A model generated the notes under the pieces. That model worked only from the letters and a program-made list of their open reading frames with translations, ran no database searches and was not told where the DNA came from. Below are positions 47,382 to 56,803 of a stretch of 64,000 bases of DNA, in pieces. The stretch lies in the NCBI GenBank assembly GCA_028289375.1, contig JANQQK010000081.1, positions 1 through 64,000 on the forward strand, written 5' to 3'. A program made the translations under genes and the position numbers. Source of the stretch: Phycisphaerae bacterium (GTDB taxonomy: Bacteria; Planctomycetota; Phycisphaerae; UBA1845). Position 1 is the stretch's first letter. Every line of letters begins with the position of its first letter.

Positions 47382-47420
47382 GGCTGTCGTTCCTTCCGTG
47401 GTGCGTTGTGTGCCTGCCGG

Positions 47421-48590
47421 TCAAATGGTGGACATCCAGTGGTTCTCGGCTTCTTTCATCAGTCCCCGGGCGATGACGAGGCGGTGGATTTCGCTCGTGC
47501 CCTCGTAAATCTCGCAGATTTTGGCGTCGCGCAGGAAGCGCTCAGCCGGGTAATCCTGGCAGTAGCCGTAACCGCCGAAAATCTGCACGCAGTGGTTGGC
47601 GCAAAGCGAAGACGTCTCGGCTGCGTAGAGTTTGGCCATCGCGCTGTAGTACCCATAAGGGCGACCCTGGTCTTTCAGCCATGCGGCGCGATAGATCAGG
47701 TTGCGTGAGGCTTCGATCCTCAGCGACATGTCGGCGATCTTGGTCTGGATGGCTTGGAAGTTGCCGATGGACTGGTTGAACTGCTCGCGTGTGTTGGCGT
47801 ATTTCACGCCTTCGTACAAGCATGCTTCGGCGATGCCCAACGCCTGCGCAGCCACGCCGATGCGTCCGCCATCGAGTGTGGCCAGTGCGATGTTCAATCC
47901 CTTGCCGCGTTCGCCGAGCAGGTTCTCTTTCGGGATCAGGCAATCCTCGAAGACGAACTCCGCCGTTGAGCTGCACTTGATGCCGAGCTTCTTTTCGAGC
48001 TTGCCGATCCGCAGGCCGTCCCATGGCTGTTCCACGATGAACGCGCTCAGTCGACGACGCGCGTTGTCGGGATCGGTCACGGCGATGAGCACCATGACGC
48101 CCGCTTCCTTGCCGTTGGTGACGAAAATCTTGTTGCCGTTGATCCGCCAGCCATCCGCTTCCTCGACGGCCATGCACTTGGCGCCGCCCGCGTCCGACCC
48201 GCTGCCCGGTTCTGTGAGCGACAGGCAGCCGATCATGCCGCCGGCCATCTTGGGCAGGTATTTCTGCTTTTGCTCTTCGGTGCCGAACTTCATGATCGGA
48301 TCGACGCAGAGCGAGTTGTGCGCGCTGAGGAACACGCCCGTTCCGCCGCAGGCTTTGGAGATTTCCTCGACGGCGATGGTGGAGGCGACGGTGTCGAGTC
48401 CCGCGCCGCCGTAGGCATCGGGAATACAGATGCCAAACAGACCCAGTTCGTTGAGCTGATCGATCAGATCGCGCGGCATGCTGGCTTCGTGATCGCGCTG
48501 CTCGGCGCCCTTGGCGACTTCCTTGAACGCGAATTCGCGGATGGATTCCTGCAACAGGCGATGATCTTCGGAGAAGTTAAAGTCCATCAT
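47421..48590 (-). CDS. Short-chain acyl-CoA dehydrogenase
   Basis: 389 residues, start overlapping the previous dehydrogenase's stop (ATGA). FAD-dependent oxidation of an acyl-CoA to its 2-enoyl-CoA, electrons to ETF. The substrate/FAD loop is CLSLTEPGSGSDAGG near residue 125 and the catalytic Glu is in EIYEGTSEIHR near residue 365. Closest by eye to butyryl-CoA type enzymes (bcd). Two such genes in tandem suggest different acyl substrates, for example straight and branched C4. Confidence 0.92.
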   Translation of the reverse strand: MMDFNFSEDHRLLQESIREFAFKEVAKGAEQRDHEASMPRDLIDQLNELGLFGICIPDAYGGAGLDTVASTIAVEEISKACGGTGVFLSAHNSLCVDPIMKFGTEEQKQKYLPKMAGGMIGCLSLTEPGSGSDAGGAKCMAVEEADGWRINGNKIFVTNGKEAGVMVLIAVTDPDNARRRLSAFIVEQPWDGLRIGKLEKKLGIKCSSTAEFVFEDCLIPKENLLGERGKGLNIALATLDGGRIGVAAQALGIAEACLYEGVKYANTREQFNQSIGNFQAIQTKIADMSLRIEASRNLIYRAAWLKDQGRPYGYYSAMAKLYAAETSSLCANHCVQIFGGYGYCQDYPAERFLRDAKICEIYEGTSEIHRLVIARGLMKEAENHWMSTI

Positions 48591-49741
48591 GCACCTTTCC
48601 TGAGATCGAGAAGCTTGCGGGCGATGACGATACGCTGCACCTGGCTTGACCCTTCACCGATCTCGCATAGCTTCGCATCGCGCATCAGACGTTCCATGGG
48701 CATGTCCTTGGTGTAGCCATATCCGCCGCAGATCTGAATCGCGTTCAAGCATGCCTTGGTGGCCATCTCACTGGCGAACAGCTTGCACATGGCCGACTCG
48801 ACTTCGGAGGGGTTGCCGGAATCCTGCAGCAGTGCGGCTTTGCGGACGAGCAAGCGGGCCGCGTCGATTTCCATGGCCATGTCCGCGAGCATGAACTGCA
48901 GCATCTGGTGTTGGATGATCGGTTTGCCGAACTGCTCTCGGTCTTTTGCGTAGGAGACGGCTTCTTCCATCGCGCCGCGACCCAGACCGGTCGAAAGGGC
49001 ACCAATGGCGATGCGGCCTCGCTCGAGCACCTTGAGTGTGTCGATGAATCCCATGTTGAGTTCGCCGCAGAGATTCTCCTTGGGAACTTTCACGTCTTCG
49101 AGCGTGACGGGCACGGTGTCGCTCGCCCGCATGCCCATCTTGTCTTCCTTGGGACCGATGGAGAGGCCGGCGCGGTCGCGTTCGACGATGAACGCGCTGA
49201 TGCCCTTCGTTTTGCTCTCGTCACTTGTGCGGGCCATCACGATGAAGACGCCGGCGCGGTCGCCGTTGGTGATAAACATCTTCGATCCGTTGATGATCCA
49301 CTCGTCGCCCTTGAGTTCTGCCCGTGTTTGGAGGGCAGCCGCGTCCGAGCCGCTGCTCGGTTCGGTCAGACACCATGAGCCGAGCATTTCACCGCGGGCG
49401 AGCGGGGGGATGAACTTCTTCCTTTGCTCGTCGTTGGCAGCCACGAGCATGTGCCCCTGACACAGGCCGTTGTGGGCGGCGAGCATGAGCGCCGTTCCGC
49501 CGCATTGTCTGGCGACTTCCTCGATGACGATGGCGTTGCCGAGGTAGCCAAGTTCCGCCCCGTCGAGGTCGGTGGGCGCGAGCGTTCCCATGAATCCGAG
49601 TTCGCCCATTTTTTTGATGGCGTCCATGGGGATTTCGCCGGTGCGATCCCACTCGCGGGCGTGCGGGCCGATCTCCTCAGCCGCGAATTTGCGGGCCATT
49701 TCCCGCAGAGCTGTCATTTCTTCAGGTAGATCAAAATCCAT
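48587..49741 (-). CDS. Acyl-CoA dehydrogenase
   Basis: 384 residues, first gene of the acyl-CoA operon. The FAD loop is CLTEPSSGSDAAA near residue 125 and the base Glu is in LCEIGEGSSQVQR near residue 365 (Gly for the usual Tyr before EG). It is clearly a paralogue of the next gene but only about half identical by eye. It could be isobutyryl-CoA, butyryl-CoA or isovaleryl-CoA dehydrogenase; sequence alone does not tell. The divergent zinc-ribbon gene begins 166 nt upstream. Confidence 0.9.
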   Translation of the reverse strand: MDFDLPEEMTALREMARKFAAEEIGPHAREWDRTGEIPMDAIKKMGELGFMGTLAPTDLDGAELGYLGNAIVIEEVARQCGGTALMLAAHNGLCQGHMLVAANDEQRKKFIPPLARGEMLGSWCLTEPSSGSDAAALQTRAELKGDEWIINGSKMFITNGDRAGVFIVMARTSDESKTKGISAFIVERDRAGLSIGPKEDKMGMRASDTVPVTLEDVKVPKENLCGELNMGFIDTLKVLERGRIAIGALSTGLGRGAMEEAVSYAKDREQFGKPIIQHQMLQFMLADMAMEIDAARLLVRKAALLQDSGNPSEVESAMCKLFASEMATKACLNAIQICGGYGYTKDMPMERLMRDAKLCEIGEGSSQVQRIVIARKLLDLRKGA

Positions 49742-49907
49742 GCTGGTTCATCCATTTGCGTTGGGTGCGAATCGGGCGGGACGGCGTTCCGGTGGCCTCT
49801 GCCCTTGCATGTGTTCGCGATGCTGTGAATTATAGCGGAAACGGATCGGCCCGTCACCGCGTGCGGCGGGTGCGGACGGCGTCGATCCGGGCAGCCACAG
49901 GTCTCAC

Positions 49908-50786
49908 ATGAGCAGCGAACCAGGCGACAAGTCAGCGACCGATAACATGCCCGATGCGGCGGTCGAGCAGCCTTGGGTGCTGTCGGCGGATCTGCACTGC
50001 CCGGAGTGTGGTTACAGCCTGCGTGGGATCGCGAGCGATCGTTGTCCGGAATGTGGCTATGCGTTGGCGCAGCTCAAGTCGCTTGAATCGTCGATTCCGT
50101 GGACGCGGCGCAGAGAGATCGGTTTCTGGCGGGCGTACTTTGCGACGATGTGGATGGTCATGTTTCGCAACAAGCAGTTCTGCAACGAAATCGCCAAGCC
50201 GCTGAGCTTCGCCGATTCGCAAGCGTATCGGTGGACGACGGTGGTGCTGGTGTGCGTTCCGATATGCATCGCGTTGGAGGCGTTGATTTGGTTTGAACTG
50301 TATCCGGCGATCCGGAGTGCGTTGGTGCTTTGGCAATTCGTTGCGTTTGCAATGATCGTGCCGGTGATGGTGTTTCTGTACTTCGCGGCTGCGACGGGTA
50401 TTCCGGGTTATTTCTTCCATCCGCGTTTTCTGCCGGTCTCGGTTCAGAATCGGGCGATCGTGCTGAGTTACTACACGTCGGGACCGGTTTTTCTGCTTTG
50501 GATTTCGGTTGTCCTTGCGATCCTCGCGGCGTTGCGACCAAGGGGCGAATTCGGCATTGATGACACCGCGGTGACCTATGTAATGTTGGCGGTTGCACTG
50601 CCGGTTGCGTCGATTGGTCCCTGGTGGCTGGACATTCTTCATGTCGCGCACCGCTCGCTGCGTCGCAATGCGTTTGTTACCGCACGTCTTGCGGTTCTGA
50701 TACCGGTTTGCTGGTTCGTTTCATTCTTTCTGATCTTCCTGGGTATCCCCGCGATCCTCGTCTTCCTGTTCGGTGTGCTGGCCTGA
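49908..50786 (+). CDS. Zinc-ribbon polytopic membrane protein, copy A
   Basis: 292 residues from ATG 49908. An acidic N-terminus is followed by a ribbon at about 31-53 (CPECGYSL and CPECGYAL), then a cytoplasmic linker (PWTRRREIGFWRAY) and six hydrophobic segments, with LSYYTSGPVFLLW conserved in copy B. The ribbon may bind Zn or act in protein contact; no enzyme motif. Its last 66 bp overlap the 3' end of the convergent gene 50721-52235. A divergent promoter region is shared with the acyl-CoA operon. Copy B at 52391 has the same architecture. Confidence 0.75.
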   Translation: MSSEPGDKSATDNMPDAAVEQPWVLSADLHCPECGYSLRGIASDRCPECGYALAQLKSLESSIPWTRRREIGFWRAYFATMWMVMFRNKQFCNEIAKPLSFADSQAYRWTTVVLVCVPICIALEALIWFELYPAIRSALVLWQFVAFAMIVPVMVFLYFAAATGIPGYFFHPRFLPVSVQNRAIVLSYYTSGPVFLLWISVVLAILAALRPRGEFGIDDTAVTYVMLAVALPVASIGPWWLDILHVAHRSLRRNAFVTARLAVLIPVCWFVSFFLIFLGIPAILVFLFGVLA

Positions 50787-52235
50787 CCATTCATCGAGCA
50801 GCTCTGTCAGGGTGTCTCGATCGAGGAAGAAGGGGATGTCGGGCGATTTGCCGCCTCGGCCCGAGAGATCGCTTTCGTCGAATGCGCCGTCATCGTCAAT
50901 CCCGTTTTCGCCGACGCTGTATAGTCGCGGGTCTTCCGCATGCGGTAAGTACCTAATTGGTTGATCGCCGGGTGCGAATGGATCGAGCGGAACGGACGGG
51001 AGGTAATCGGGCACCAGTTCGTCGAGCGTCTCGGGTCGCCGACCGTGGTCCGATTCGAAAAGGTTAATTGCCAGGACAGTGGCCGTCGCGAATCGTATCG
51101 CACGATGACGAAAATGGAGAAGAATGACCCTGGAATATGAGCCCACGAGTTTCCCACGAATCCCAATCGTTAGTTGGTCGGTCGGGAAGCCGCTCATTTG
51201 ATCAAAGGCGGACCATTCGTCGAAGTGCTTGGTGGCTTGCTGATAGCTTGCCATGGTTCCGGCTTCCTGCGCTTTGTGCGTATGCGCGATCATGTCGAAG
51301 CCGGATGTCTTCAACATTGGTCCCAGTGCGACCACGTAAATTGTCATGAGCGGGGATGTTGTTCCGCCAACGGTGACGCCTGCAAAGTTCGTGGCAGTGA
51401 GTCGCGCGTCGGCCAATCGCGTAAGTGTGTCGAGCAACTGGGCTTGTTCGAACAGCATCGCGCGATTCCAGCCTTGTTTGGAAGATTGAATATCCAGCAG
51501 GGCGGCGATCAGGCGCTTGACATCCTCGTTCGGTTTGGCCCGTGCGAGGAGGGGTGCGATCTTGCGGATCGTGTCGCACGCCGCCATTGCTTGTGCGTCG
51601 GCTACGATTTGCGAAACCAGAGTTGATTCTTCGCGAAATACGTCTGACAAAACGAGCACGTCGCTGATTCGAGCAATTGCGTCGAGTGGCTTGCCCTTCA
51701 GTGCGTCATGTGTGGCTGCGACTCTCAGGAAATAGACGAGGGATCGAAACGGAGCGCGGGGCGTTTGATTAATCGTCAAGAGTGGTTGGGTTGCATCGAA
51801 TTTCCAGTCGGCTTTTCGCATCTTTCGGGCGGTGTGGGCCAGTTCGATGACCCTTGTGTTGGCTTCAATGATCGCGGCGACGTCGGCGGCATTTGTGTAG
51901 TGGAGTTCACCATTGAAGTCGATATCATGAATGTCGATATCGACTCCATTTGGGTACGTAATCGACGTTCCCGCTTGTTCGAAATACCAGACGGCGTTCT
52001 GGTCGTCGGGAAGCGATTCGGTCACAAAATCCTCCGGCAGGATCGGGTCGCCGGCGGCGTGGTACTTGGCGACCATTTCGTCGATGCGGCGGTCGACGAT
52101 GTGGCCCCACCAGAGACGCAACCCCACCAGACCGACAATCAGCAGGCCGACGGCGATCGCGATCCGTTTGAGCCACCAATACCGCGGCGGGATGGGAAGG
52201 TCACGTGCAGGCTGCGAATCTGGGAATTGGTTCAT
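50721..52235 (-). CDS. Membrane-anchored protein with pseudopilin-like C-terminus, copy A
   Basis: 504 residues. One N-terminal segment (WWLKRIAIAVGLLIVGLVGL) anchors it; a large mainly helical soluble part follows. At about 395-465 is a conserved block: HRAIRFATATVLAINLFE, HGRRPETLDELVPDYLP, DPFAPGDQPIRYLP and LYSVGENGIDDDG, resembling the C-terminal part of type II secretion pseudopilins (GspG). Its last 22 codons overlap gene A on the other strand and give a Glu/Asp/Gln tail. Copies at 53150 and 54740 share the same layout. Function not known. Confidence 0.72.
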   Translation of the reverse strand: MNQFPDSQPARDLPIPPRYWWLKRIAIAVGLLIVGLVGLRLWWGHIVDRRIDEMVAKYHAAGDPILPEDFVTESLPDDQNAVWYFEQAGTSITYPNGVDIDIHDIDFNGELHYTNAADVAAIIEANTRVIELAHTARKMRKADWKFDATQPLLTINQTPRAPFRSLVYFLRVAATHDALKGKPLDAIARISDVLVLSDVFREESTLVSQIVADAQAMAACDTIRKIAPLLARAKPNEDVKRLIAALLDIQSSKQGWNRAMLFEQAQLLDTLTRLADARLTATNFAGVTVGGTTSPLMTIYVVALGPMLKTSGFDMIAHTHKAQEAGTMASYQQATKHFDEWSAFDQMSGFPTDQLTIGIRGKLVGSYSRVILLHFRHRAIRFATATVLAINLFESDHGRRPETLDELVPDYLPSVPLDPFAPGDQPIRYLPHAEDPRLYSVGENGIDDDGAFDESDLSGRGGKSPDIPFFLDRDTLTELLDEWSGQHTEQEDEDRGDTQEDQKE

Positions 52236-52390
52236 CGGCGGGCTTTGTGTTTTCTATTCAGTATCGGCGTTCCGATGGATGCTGCCCTTGAATGTGTTCG
52301 CGATGCCGTAAATGATAGCGGGAACGGATCGGCTCGTCACCGCGTGCGGAGGCTGTGGGTGGTGTCGATCCGCGTGGCAACAGGTCTGAC

Positions 52391-53272
52391 ATGAGCAGCG
52401 AACCGAGCGACAAGACGGCGACCGATATCGTGCCCGATGTGGCGATTGAGCAGCCTCGGGCGCTGTCGGCGGACGCTTATTGCCCCAAGTGCGATTACAA
52501 CCTTCGCGGTTTAGTCAGCAATCATTGCCCCGAGTGTGGCTACACGGTGACCGACTTGAATGCGTTGGCGTCGCTGATTCCCTGGACGCACCGTCGTCGT
52601 ATCGGTCGATGGCGGGCCTATTGGCGGACATTCTGGATGGTGCGACGGCGCATGGCGGAGTTCTGTAACGAAATTGGCAAGCCCGTGAGTTTCTCGGATG
52701 CGCAGGCATACCGCTGGACGACCGTGCTGGTCGCATGGGCATTGATCGTGGTGGTGCTCGAAGGCATGTTGTGGGCGCTCGTGTTCCCTGCGATTGGCGG
52801 GGTCGCTGGGGCCGCTGTGCTTTTCTACGCGATCACCGTTCCATTACTGCTTGGGTTGGTATTCGCGCTGGCAACAGGTGTTCCAAGTTGCTTTTTTCAC
52901 CCGCGACGCCTGCCCGTGCACTTGCAGAATCGCGCGATCGCGTTGAGTTACTACACGTCCGGGCCGATCGTGTTCATGGTGGTGCCCGTGTTGCTGGTGT
53001 TTCTCATCGTGTGGCTTAATCCGCCGTCACTTACGGTGGGTGCTTTTTTGTTGATTGTCACTGCGGCCATACTGCCGTTCGCGATTTTCGGGGTCTGGTG
53101 GGTCGACGTTCTGCGCATGGCGAACCGGAACCTACGTGGTCACTTGACGTCAACGCTCGTGATTGCGATTGGAACCCCGATCCTGTGGTGCCTGATTGTT
53201 GTGTTGGCCTTTGTCGTCATCCCGGCTGTCTTCTTCATGCTGCTTGACGTCTGGACCCTGCTGGTCAGTTGA
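52391..53272 (+). CDS. Zinc-ribbon polytopic membrane protein, copy B
   Basis: 293 residues from ATG 52391 (12 upstream codons in frame are not needed; the copy-A start aligns here). Ribbon CPKCDYNL / CPECGYTV at about 31-53, then six hydrophobic segments including LLLGLVFALATGVPSCFFHP and LSYYTSGPIVFMVV. Roughly half identical to copy A by eye, with the upstream region more alike than the coding part. The last 123 bp overlap the convergent 53150-54724 gene. Confidence 0.75.
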   Translation: MSSEPSDKTATDIVPDVAIEQPRALSADAYCPKCDYNLRGLVSNHCPECGYTVTDLNALASLIPWTHRRRIGRWRAYWRTFWMVRRRMAEFCNEIGKPVSFSDAQAYRWTTVLVAWALIVVVLEGMLWALVFPAIGGVAGAAVLFYAITVPLLLGLVFALATGVPSCFFHPRRLPVHLQNRAIALSYYTSGPIVFMVVPVLLVFLIVWLNPPSLTVGAFLLIVTAAILPFAIFGVWWVDVLRMANRNLRGHLTSTLVIAIGTPILWCLIVVLAFVVIPAVFFMLLDVWTLLVS

Positions 53273-54724
53273 TTCGCCCTCATCCTGTTCCCGTTCGCTC
53301 GGTGGGCCATCGAGAAAGAACGGAATGTCCAGTGCTTCGTACTGAATCACGCCCCTCTCGCTGAACTCGTACATCCCGTTGTCGTCGACACCATTTGGAC
53401 CAACGCTGTAAAGGCGCGGGTGTGGGGTATTCGGTAGGTAACGGATTGCGGCATTCTGAGGATGAAAAGGGTCTGCTGGTATAACAGGCAGATAATTTGG
53501 GACGAGTTGATCCAGACTGTCAGGACGGTGGCCATGATCCAATTCGTACCTATGCACCGCGAGCGCCGTCGCAGCCAGGATTCGACGTGTCAGAGCACGG
53601 AAGTGGATGAAGACGTATCTGTCGAGTGCCGGCAAGACAAGCCGCTTTGCCCACCATCGGAAGTGCTCAATGGGTGAAACGCCTGTTGGACGGACGAGCC
53701 ATGGTCCGCCGGAAAAAGCGCGTGAATCCTGAAAGTTCGACTGCAGCCCCGCCTTTTCCATCGCATCCGAGAACGCTTCGAATTCGAGCGAGCATGATCG
53801 AATCGCCGGACCGACAAACAACCCAATTGTCCTTTCCCGACGTGCCGCAGCTCGGAGCGTTTGTGTTCTGGCCAAGGCGATGGAGGAAAGTGTCCCATCG
53901 CCCAGTCGACGGTAGGTATCAACGAAAAACGCGCGTTCCATTTGGATCGCAAGGCGCCATCCGGCATTCAATCGCTGTTTGTCCTGCAGCTGCGTTGAGA
54001 GCTGCAGCACCGAGGATTCCTCGGGCATGGCTACAATGCTTGGTCCCGCGCGTTCCAAAATATCACATGCCATCATGTCGCCCGACAACGCGACAAGATG
54101 AGCGATGAGTGATGGGAATGATTCCAGCGTCGATGTCCATGCCAGCAGGTCGGCGACACAGTTGGCAGCCTCAAGTGGACGACCAGTCTGGAGGTGATCC
54201 TCGGCAGTGAGCGCGAGCAATTTGATGCCGTTTCGGTGATGGCTGAAACTCGGTATCCAGTTCGAGATGAGCGGTTTTGATGGATCAATGGTCCAATGAG
54301 CTAGCGTGAGGTCTCGGGCGTGGCGAGCCATTTCAAGTGCCGTCTTGTTTTCATGCAGTATGGTCTGAACGGCTTCCTGATGCTCCAATCTCAGTTGCGA
54401 GTCCTTGATAAGATCGTCGAGCGATATCTTCAAGTCCGCGGGCGTTGTGATGGAATGTCCTGCCTGCGTGTAATACCACGCGGCATTTTCTTCATCAGAT
54501 ATCGGCTCGATCACAAAATCCTCCGGCAGGATCGGGTCGCCGGCGGCGTGGTACCTGGCGATCATCGCGTCGATGCGGCGGTCGACGATGTGGCCCCACC
54601 AGAGACGCAACACTACCAAGCCGACAATCAGCAGGCCGACGGCGATCGCGATCCGCTTCAGCCACCAGTATCGCGGCGGGATCGGCAGGTCGTCGGTTGG
54701 TGGCGAATTTGGTGTTTGGTGCAT
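53150..54724 (-). CDS. Membrane-anchored protein with pseudopilin-like C-terminus, copy B
   Basis: 524 residues. The N-terminal anchor WWLKRIAIAVGLLIVGLVVL is nearly the same as in copy A at DNA level. The C-terminal block has ELDHGHRPDSLDQLVPNYLP, DPFHPQNAAIRYLPN and LYSVGPNGVDDNGMYE. The last 41 codons (a Gln/Asp/His-rich tail) lie opposite the end of the zinc-ribbon gene B. It starts 15 nt after the stop of the third copy (54740-56227), so both are probably in one operon. Confidence 0.72.
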   Translation of the reverse strand: MHQTPNSPPTDDLPIPPRYWWLKRIAIAVGLLIVGLVVLRLWWGHIVDRRIDAMIARYHAAGDPILPEDFVIEPISDEENAAWYYTQAGHSITTPADLKISLDDLIKDSQLRLEHQEAVQTILHENKTALEMARHARDLTLAHWTIDPSKPLISNWIPSFSHHRNGIKLLALTAEDHLQTGRPLEAANCVADLLAWTSTLESFPSLIAHLVALSGDMMACDILERAGPSIVAMPEESSVLQLSTQLQDKQRLNAGWRLAIQMERAFFVDTYRRLGDGTLSSIALARTQTLRAAARRERTIGLFVGPAIRSCSLEFEAFSDAMEKAGLQSNFQDSRAFSGGPWLVRPTGVSPIEHFRWWAKRLVLPALDRYVFIHFRALTRRILAATALAVHRYELDHGHRPDSLDQLVPNYLPVIPADPFHPQNAAIRYLPNTPHPRLYSVGPNGVDDNGMYEFSERGVIQYEALDIPFFLDGPPSEREQDEGESTDQQGPDVKQHEEDSRDDDKGQHNNQAPQDRGSNRNHER

Positions 54725-54739
54725 GCGTAAACTTGGTTG

Positions 54740-56227
54740 CTACTCTGGAGTTTCGTTATTCTGGCCTGACGATGGATCGTCGATATGTTCCGGTTTTCCG
54801 TCAAGGAAGAATGGCATGTCCTGCGCGTCGGCATCGATGCCACCCTTCTTGCGCAGTTGGTAAGCTCCGCCATCGTCGACGCCATTGGAACCGACGCTGT
54901 AGAGACAAGGATGGTCGGCGTCCGGCAAGTAGCGGATCCATTCGCCATCGGGTGCAAACGGATCAACGGGAGCAGTGGGCAGATACTTCGGCACGAGTTG
55001 CTCGAGGGACGCGGGACGTTGGCCTGTGTCATGCTCGTAGAGCTGAATGGCCAGTGCCGTTGCAGCCTGAACACGAATCGTGCGTGTACGAAAATGCATG
55101 TACAAGGCGCGGCCGAGTGAAGGCATCAGCACGGATTGGATGGTCCAACGGACGTGTTTGGCCGGGGAGAGTCCTTTGGGTCGGGTCGGACGAACATCAG
55201 CGAATTCGCGGGTAGCATCGGTGTAGGAAGTTTGCATCCCGGCTCGTTCCGCATCGTCGGCATACTCAACCATTTCAAAAAGGGCGGACTTGATGGCCGG
55301 ACTGGCGATCGTGGCGAACGAGAACGACTTGCGTTTGTTGGAGATGTTCAACGCGACCAGACCAGATACGTTCCGAGCATCCATGGAGAGCGTTCCATTC
55401 GCCATGCGCGTGACGGAATCGATCATGATGGTCTTTTCCATCTGCATCGCAATCGTCCACGACGTGTCCAGCGTCTGATGGTCCAGCAATGACTGGATCA
55501 GCCTGTGCACGGTTGCCCGGTCGTTGTCACCCAGCTGCGTCATTCCCGCCCGTTCGAGCGCGTCGATGGCGTAACTGTCCATGGACATCGACACCATGTA
55601 TTGGATCAGCACGGGTGCCGCGCGTACATGATCAGCCACTGCCAGCAGGGTCTCGATGCGGTCAAGTCCTTCGGTCGTCTTGCCATTCTTCAGGTGCAAC
55701 TCCGCAGAGGCCGCCAGAAGTTTCGCCCCTGCACGACATTCGGGCAGGTTTGGGAGTAGCGTTTGAATAAGGGGGCCGGTGAGGTCAAGTTTCCAGAAGG
55801 CATCCTCGGTGGCGGCGGCGCGCTTCGCGTGTTCAAAAAACTCGCGATTCGCGCGGACGATGGCGTCGATCTGGTCGCGTTTCTCTTCGAATCGGCGAGG
55901 ATATTTGTAGATGTCCTCAAGTGTGAATGAGACCGATTCAGGGATCGTGATGGATTGCGCACCCTGAACGAAGATCGTGACAGCGTTGCGTTCATCGGCG
56001 ATCGGCTCTGACTCGAATTCGGCGGGCTTGATCTTCTTGCCAGCCTGTTGCTGCGAGGTGATCAATGCGTCCAGTCGGCGATCGACCGATGATCGCCACG
56101 CGAACCAGATTCCAATGGGGCAAACAACGATCAGCAGCAGGAAGAGCGTGATGGCCTTGTTCCACGAGAAGCTCAGCCTGCCCTTGGCGCTCTGCTGGTT
56201 TTCATTTTGTGCGACTTGATCAACCAT
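54740..56227 (-). CDS. Membrane-anchored protein with pseudopilin-like C-terminus, third copy
   Basis: 495 residues. The anchor is about 25-45 (ITLFLLLIVVCPIGIWFAW) after a longer N-terminus. The conserved end has LYEHDTGQRPASLEQLVPKYLP, DPFAPDGEWIRYLPD and LYSVGSNGVDDGGAYQ. It lacks a convergent zinc-ribbon partner and ends soon after the block with a short tail (EHIDDPSSGQNNETPE). It is the most diverged of the three, sharing residues mainly in the C-terminal 90 positions. Confidence 0.7.
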   Translation of the reverse strand: MVDQVAQNENQQSAKGRLSFSWNKAITLFLLLIVVCPIGIWFAWRSSVDRRLDALITSQQQAGKKIKPAEFESEPIADERNAVTIFVQGAQSITIPESVSFTLEDIYKYPRRFEEKRDQIDAIVRANREFFEHAKRAAATEDAFWKLDLTGPLIQTLLPNLPECRAGAKLLAASAELHLKNGKTTEGLDRIETLLAVADHVRAAPVLIQYMVSMSMDSYAIDALERAGMTQLGDNDRATVHRLIQSLLDHQTLDTSWTIAMQMEKTIMIDSVTRMANGTLSMDARNVSGLVALNISNKRKSFSFATIASPAIKSALFEMVEYADDAERAGMQTSYTDATREFADVRPTRPKGLSPAKHVRWTIQSVLMPSLGRALYMHFRTRTIRVQAATALAIQLYEHDTGQRPASLEQLVPKYLPTAPVDPFAPDGEWIRYLPDADHPCLYSVGSNGVDDGGAYQLRKKGGIDADAQDMPFFLDGKPEHIDDPSSGQNNETPE

Positions 56228-56405
56228 GACCTGCCCCCGATCTCAAGAAAACGTTGTCGGTTCGATCCATGTTAAGTCTGCCACGTGCACGACGCCAATG
56301 GGACAATCACAATGGCATGTCAGGGCAACTTTAATCACCAAATAGCGAACATCGACACCCGGATAGTGATCGCTATGCTGCAGACAACGAAGGAGGTAAT
56401 GAACC

Positions 56406-56798
56406 ATGTCTGACATTTCCGGCATCTGGCAACATGCGTCAGCCTATGGTGGAAGGAACATGACGATTCGCCACACGCTTGATCCAAGCGGATCGTACCA
56501 CACCGAAATGGTCTATCCGATGCACGGCGGGCAACAGAACATCCATCACTATGGCACCTACCATGCCAATGACGGCAAGCTTCGGCTGCAATTCGATCGC
56601 GGCGAGACAGAGATGGTTGGCTGCACGGACCCGGCCAACAATTTCCCCATGCGGCCTTTCACGCAGGACGAAATCGACGAAGCCAAGGGGCTGCTGGAGC
56701 AGGATTTCGGTTTCGAACTGAGCGGCGACACTCTGACGACCACCATTCAAAGTCCGATGGGCGAGATGAAGGTGGCTTACAAACGACAGGATGATTGA
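56406..56798 (+). CDS. Small hypothetical protein, lipocalin-like pattern
   Basis: 130 residues, AAGGAGGT about 9 nt before ATG 56406. No signal peptide or membrane segment. Strand-rich sequence with ISGIWQHASAYGGRNMTIRH, YGTYHANDGKLRLQFDRGE and a closing SGDTLTTTIQSPMGEMKVAYKR suggests a small beta-barrel of the lipocalin-like or DUF5640 kind; that is only a visual guess. It is convergent with the selenoprotein candidate, 5 nt apart. Confidence 0.65.
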   Translation: MSDISGIWQHASAYGGRNMTIRHTLDPSGSYHTEMVYPMHGGQQNIHHYGTYHANDGKLRLQFDRGETEMVGCTDPANNFPMRPFTQDEIDEAKGLLEQDFGFELSGDTLTTTIQSPMGEMKVAYKRQDD

Positions 56799-56803
56799 GC
56801 GGA

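Larger units (their letters stand above)
49799..54724. repeat. Tandem duplication of a convergent gene pair (two units of about 2.48 kb)
   Basis: Unit A (49799 to about 52236) and unit B (52282-54724) each hold a plus-strand zinc-ribbon membrane protein gene and a convergent minus-strand gene. The upstream stretch with GTGTTCGCGATG and ACGGATCGG is nearly identical in both (49799-49935 and 52282-52418), and so are the minus-gene starts; the offset is 2483-2490 bp. Middle parts have diverged to about half identity at protein level. Confidence 0.8.
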
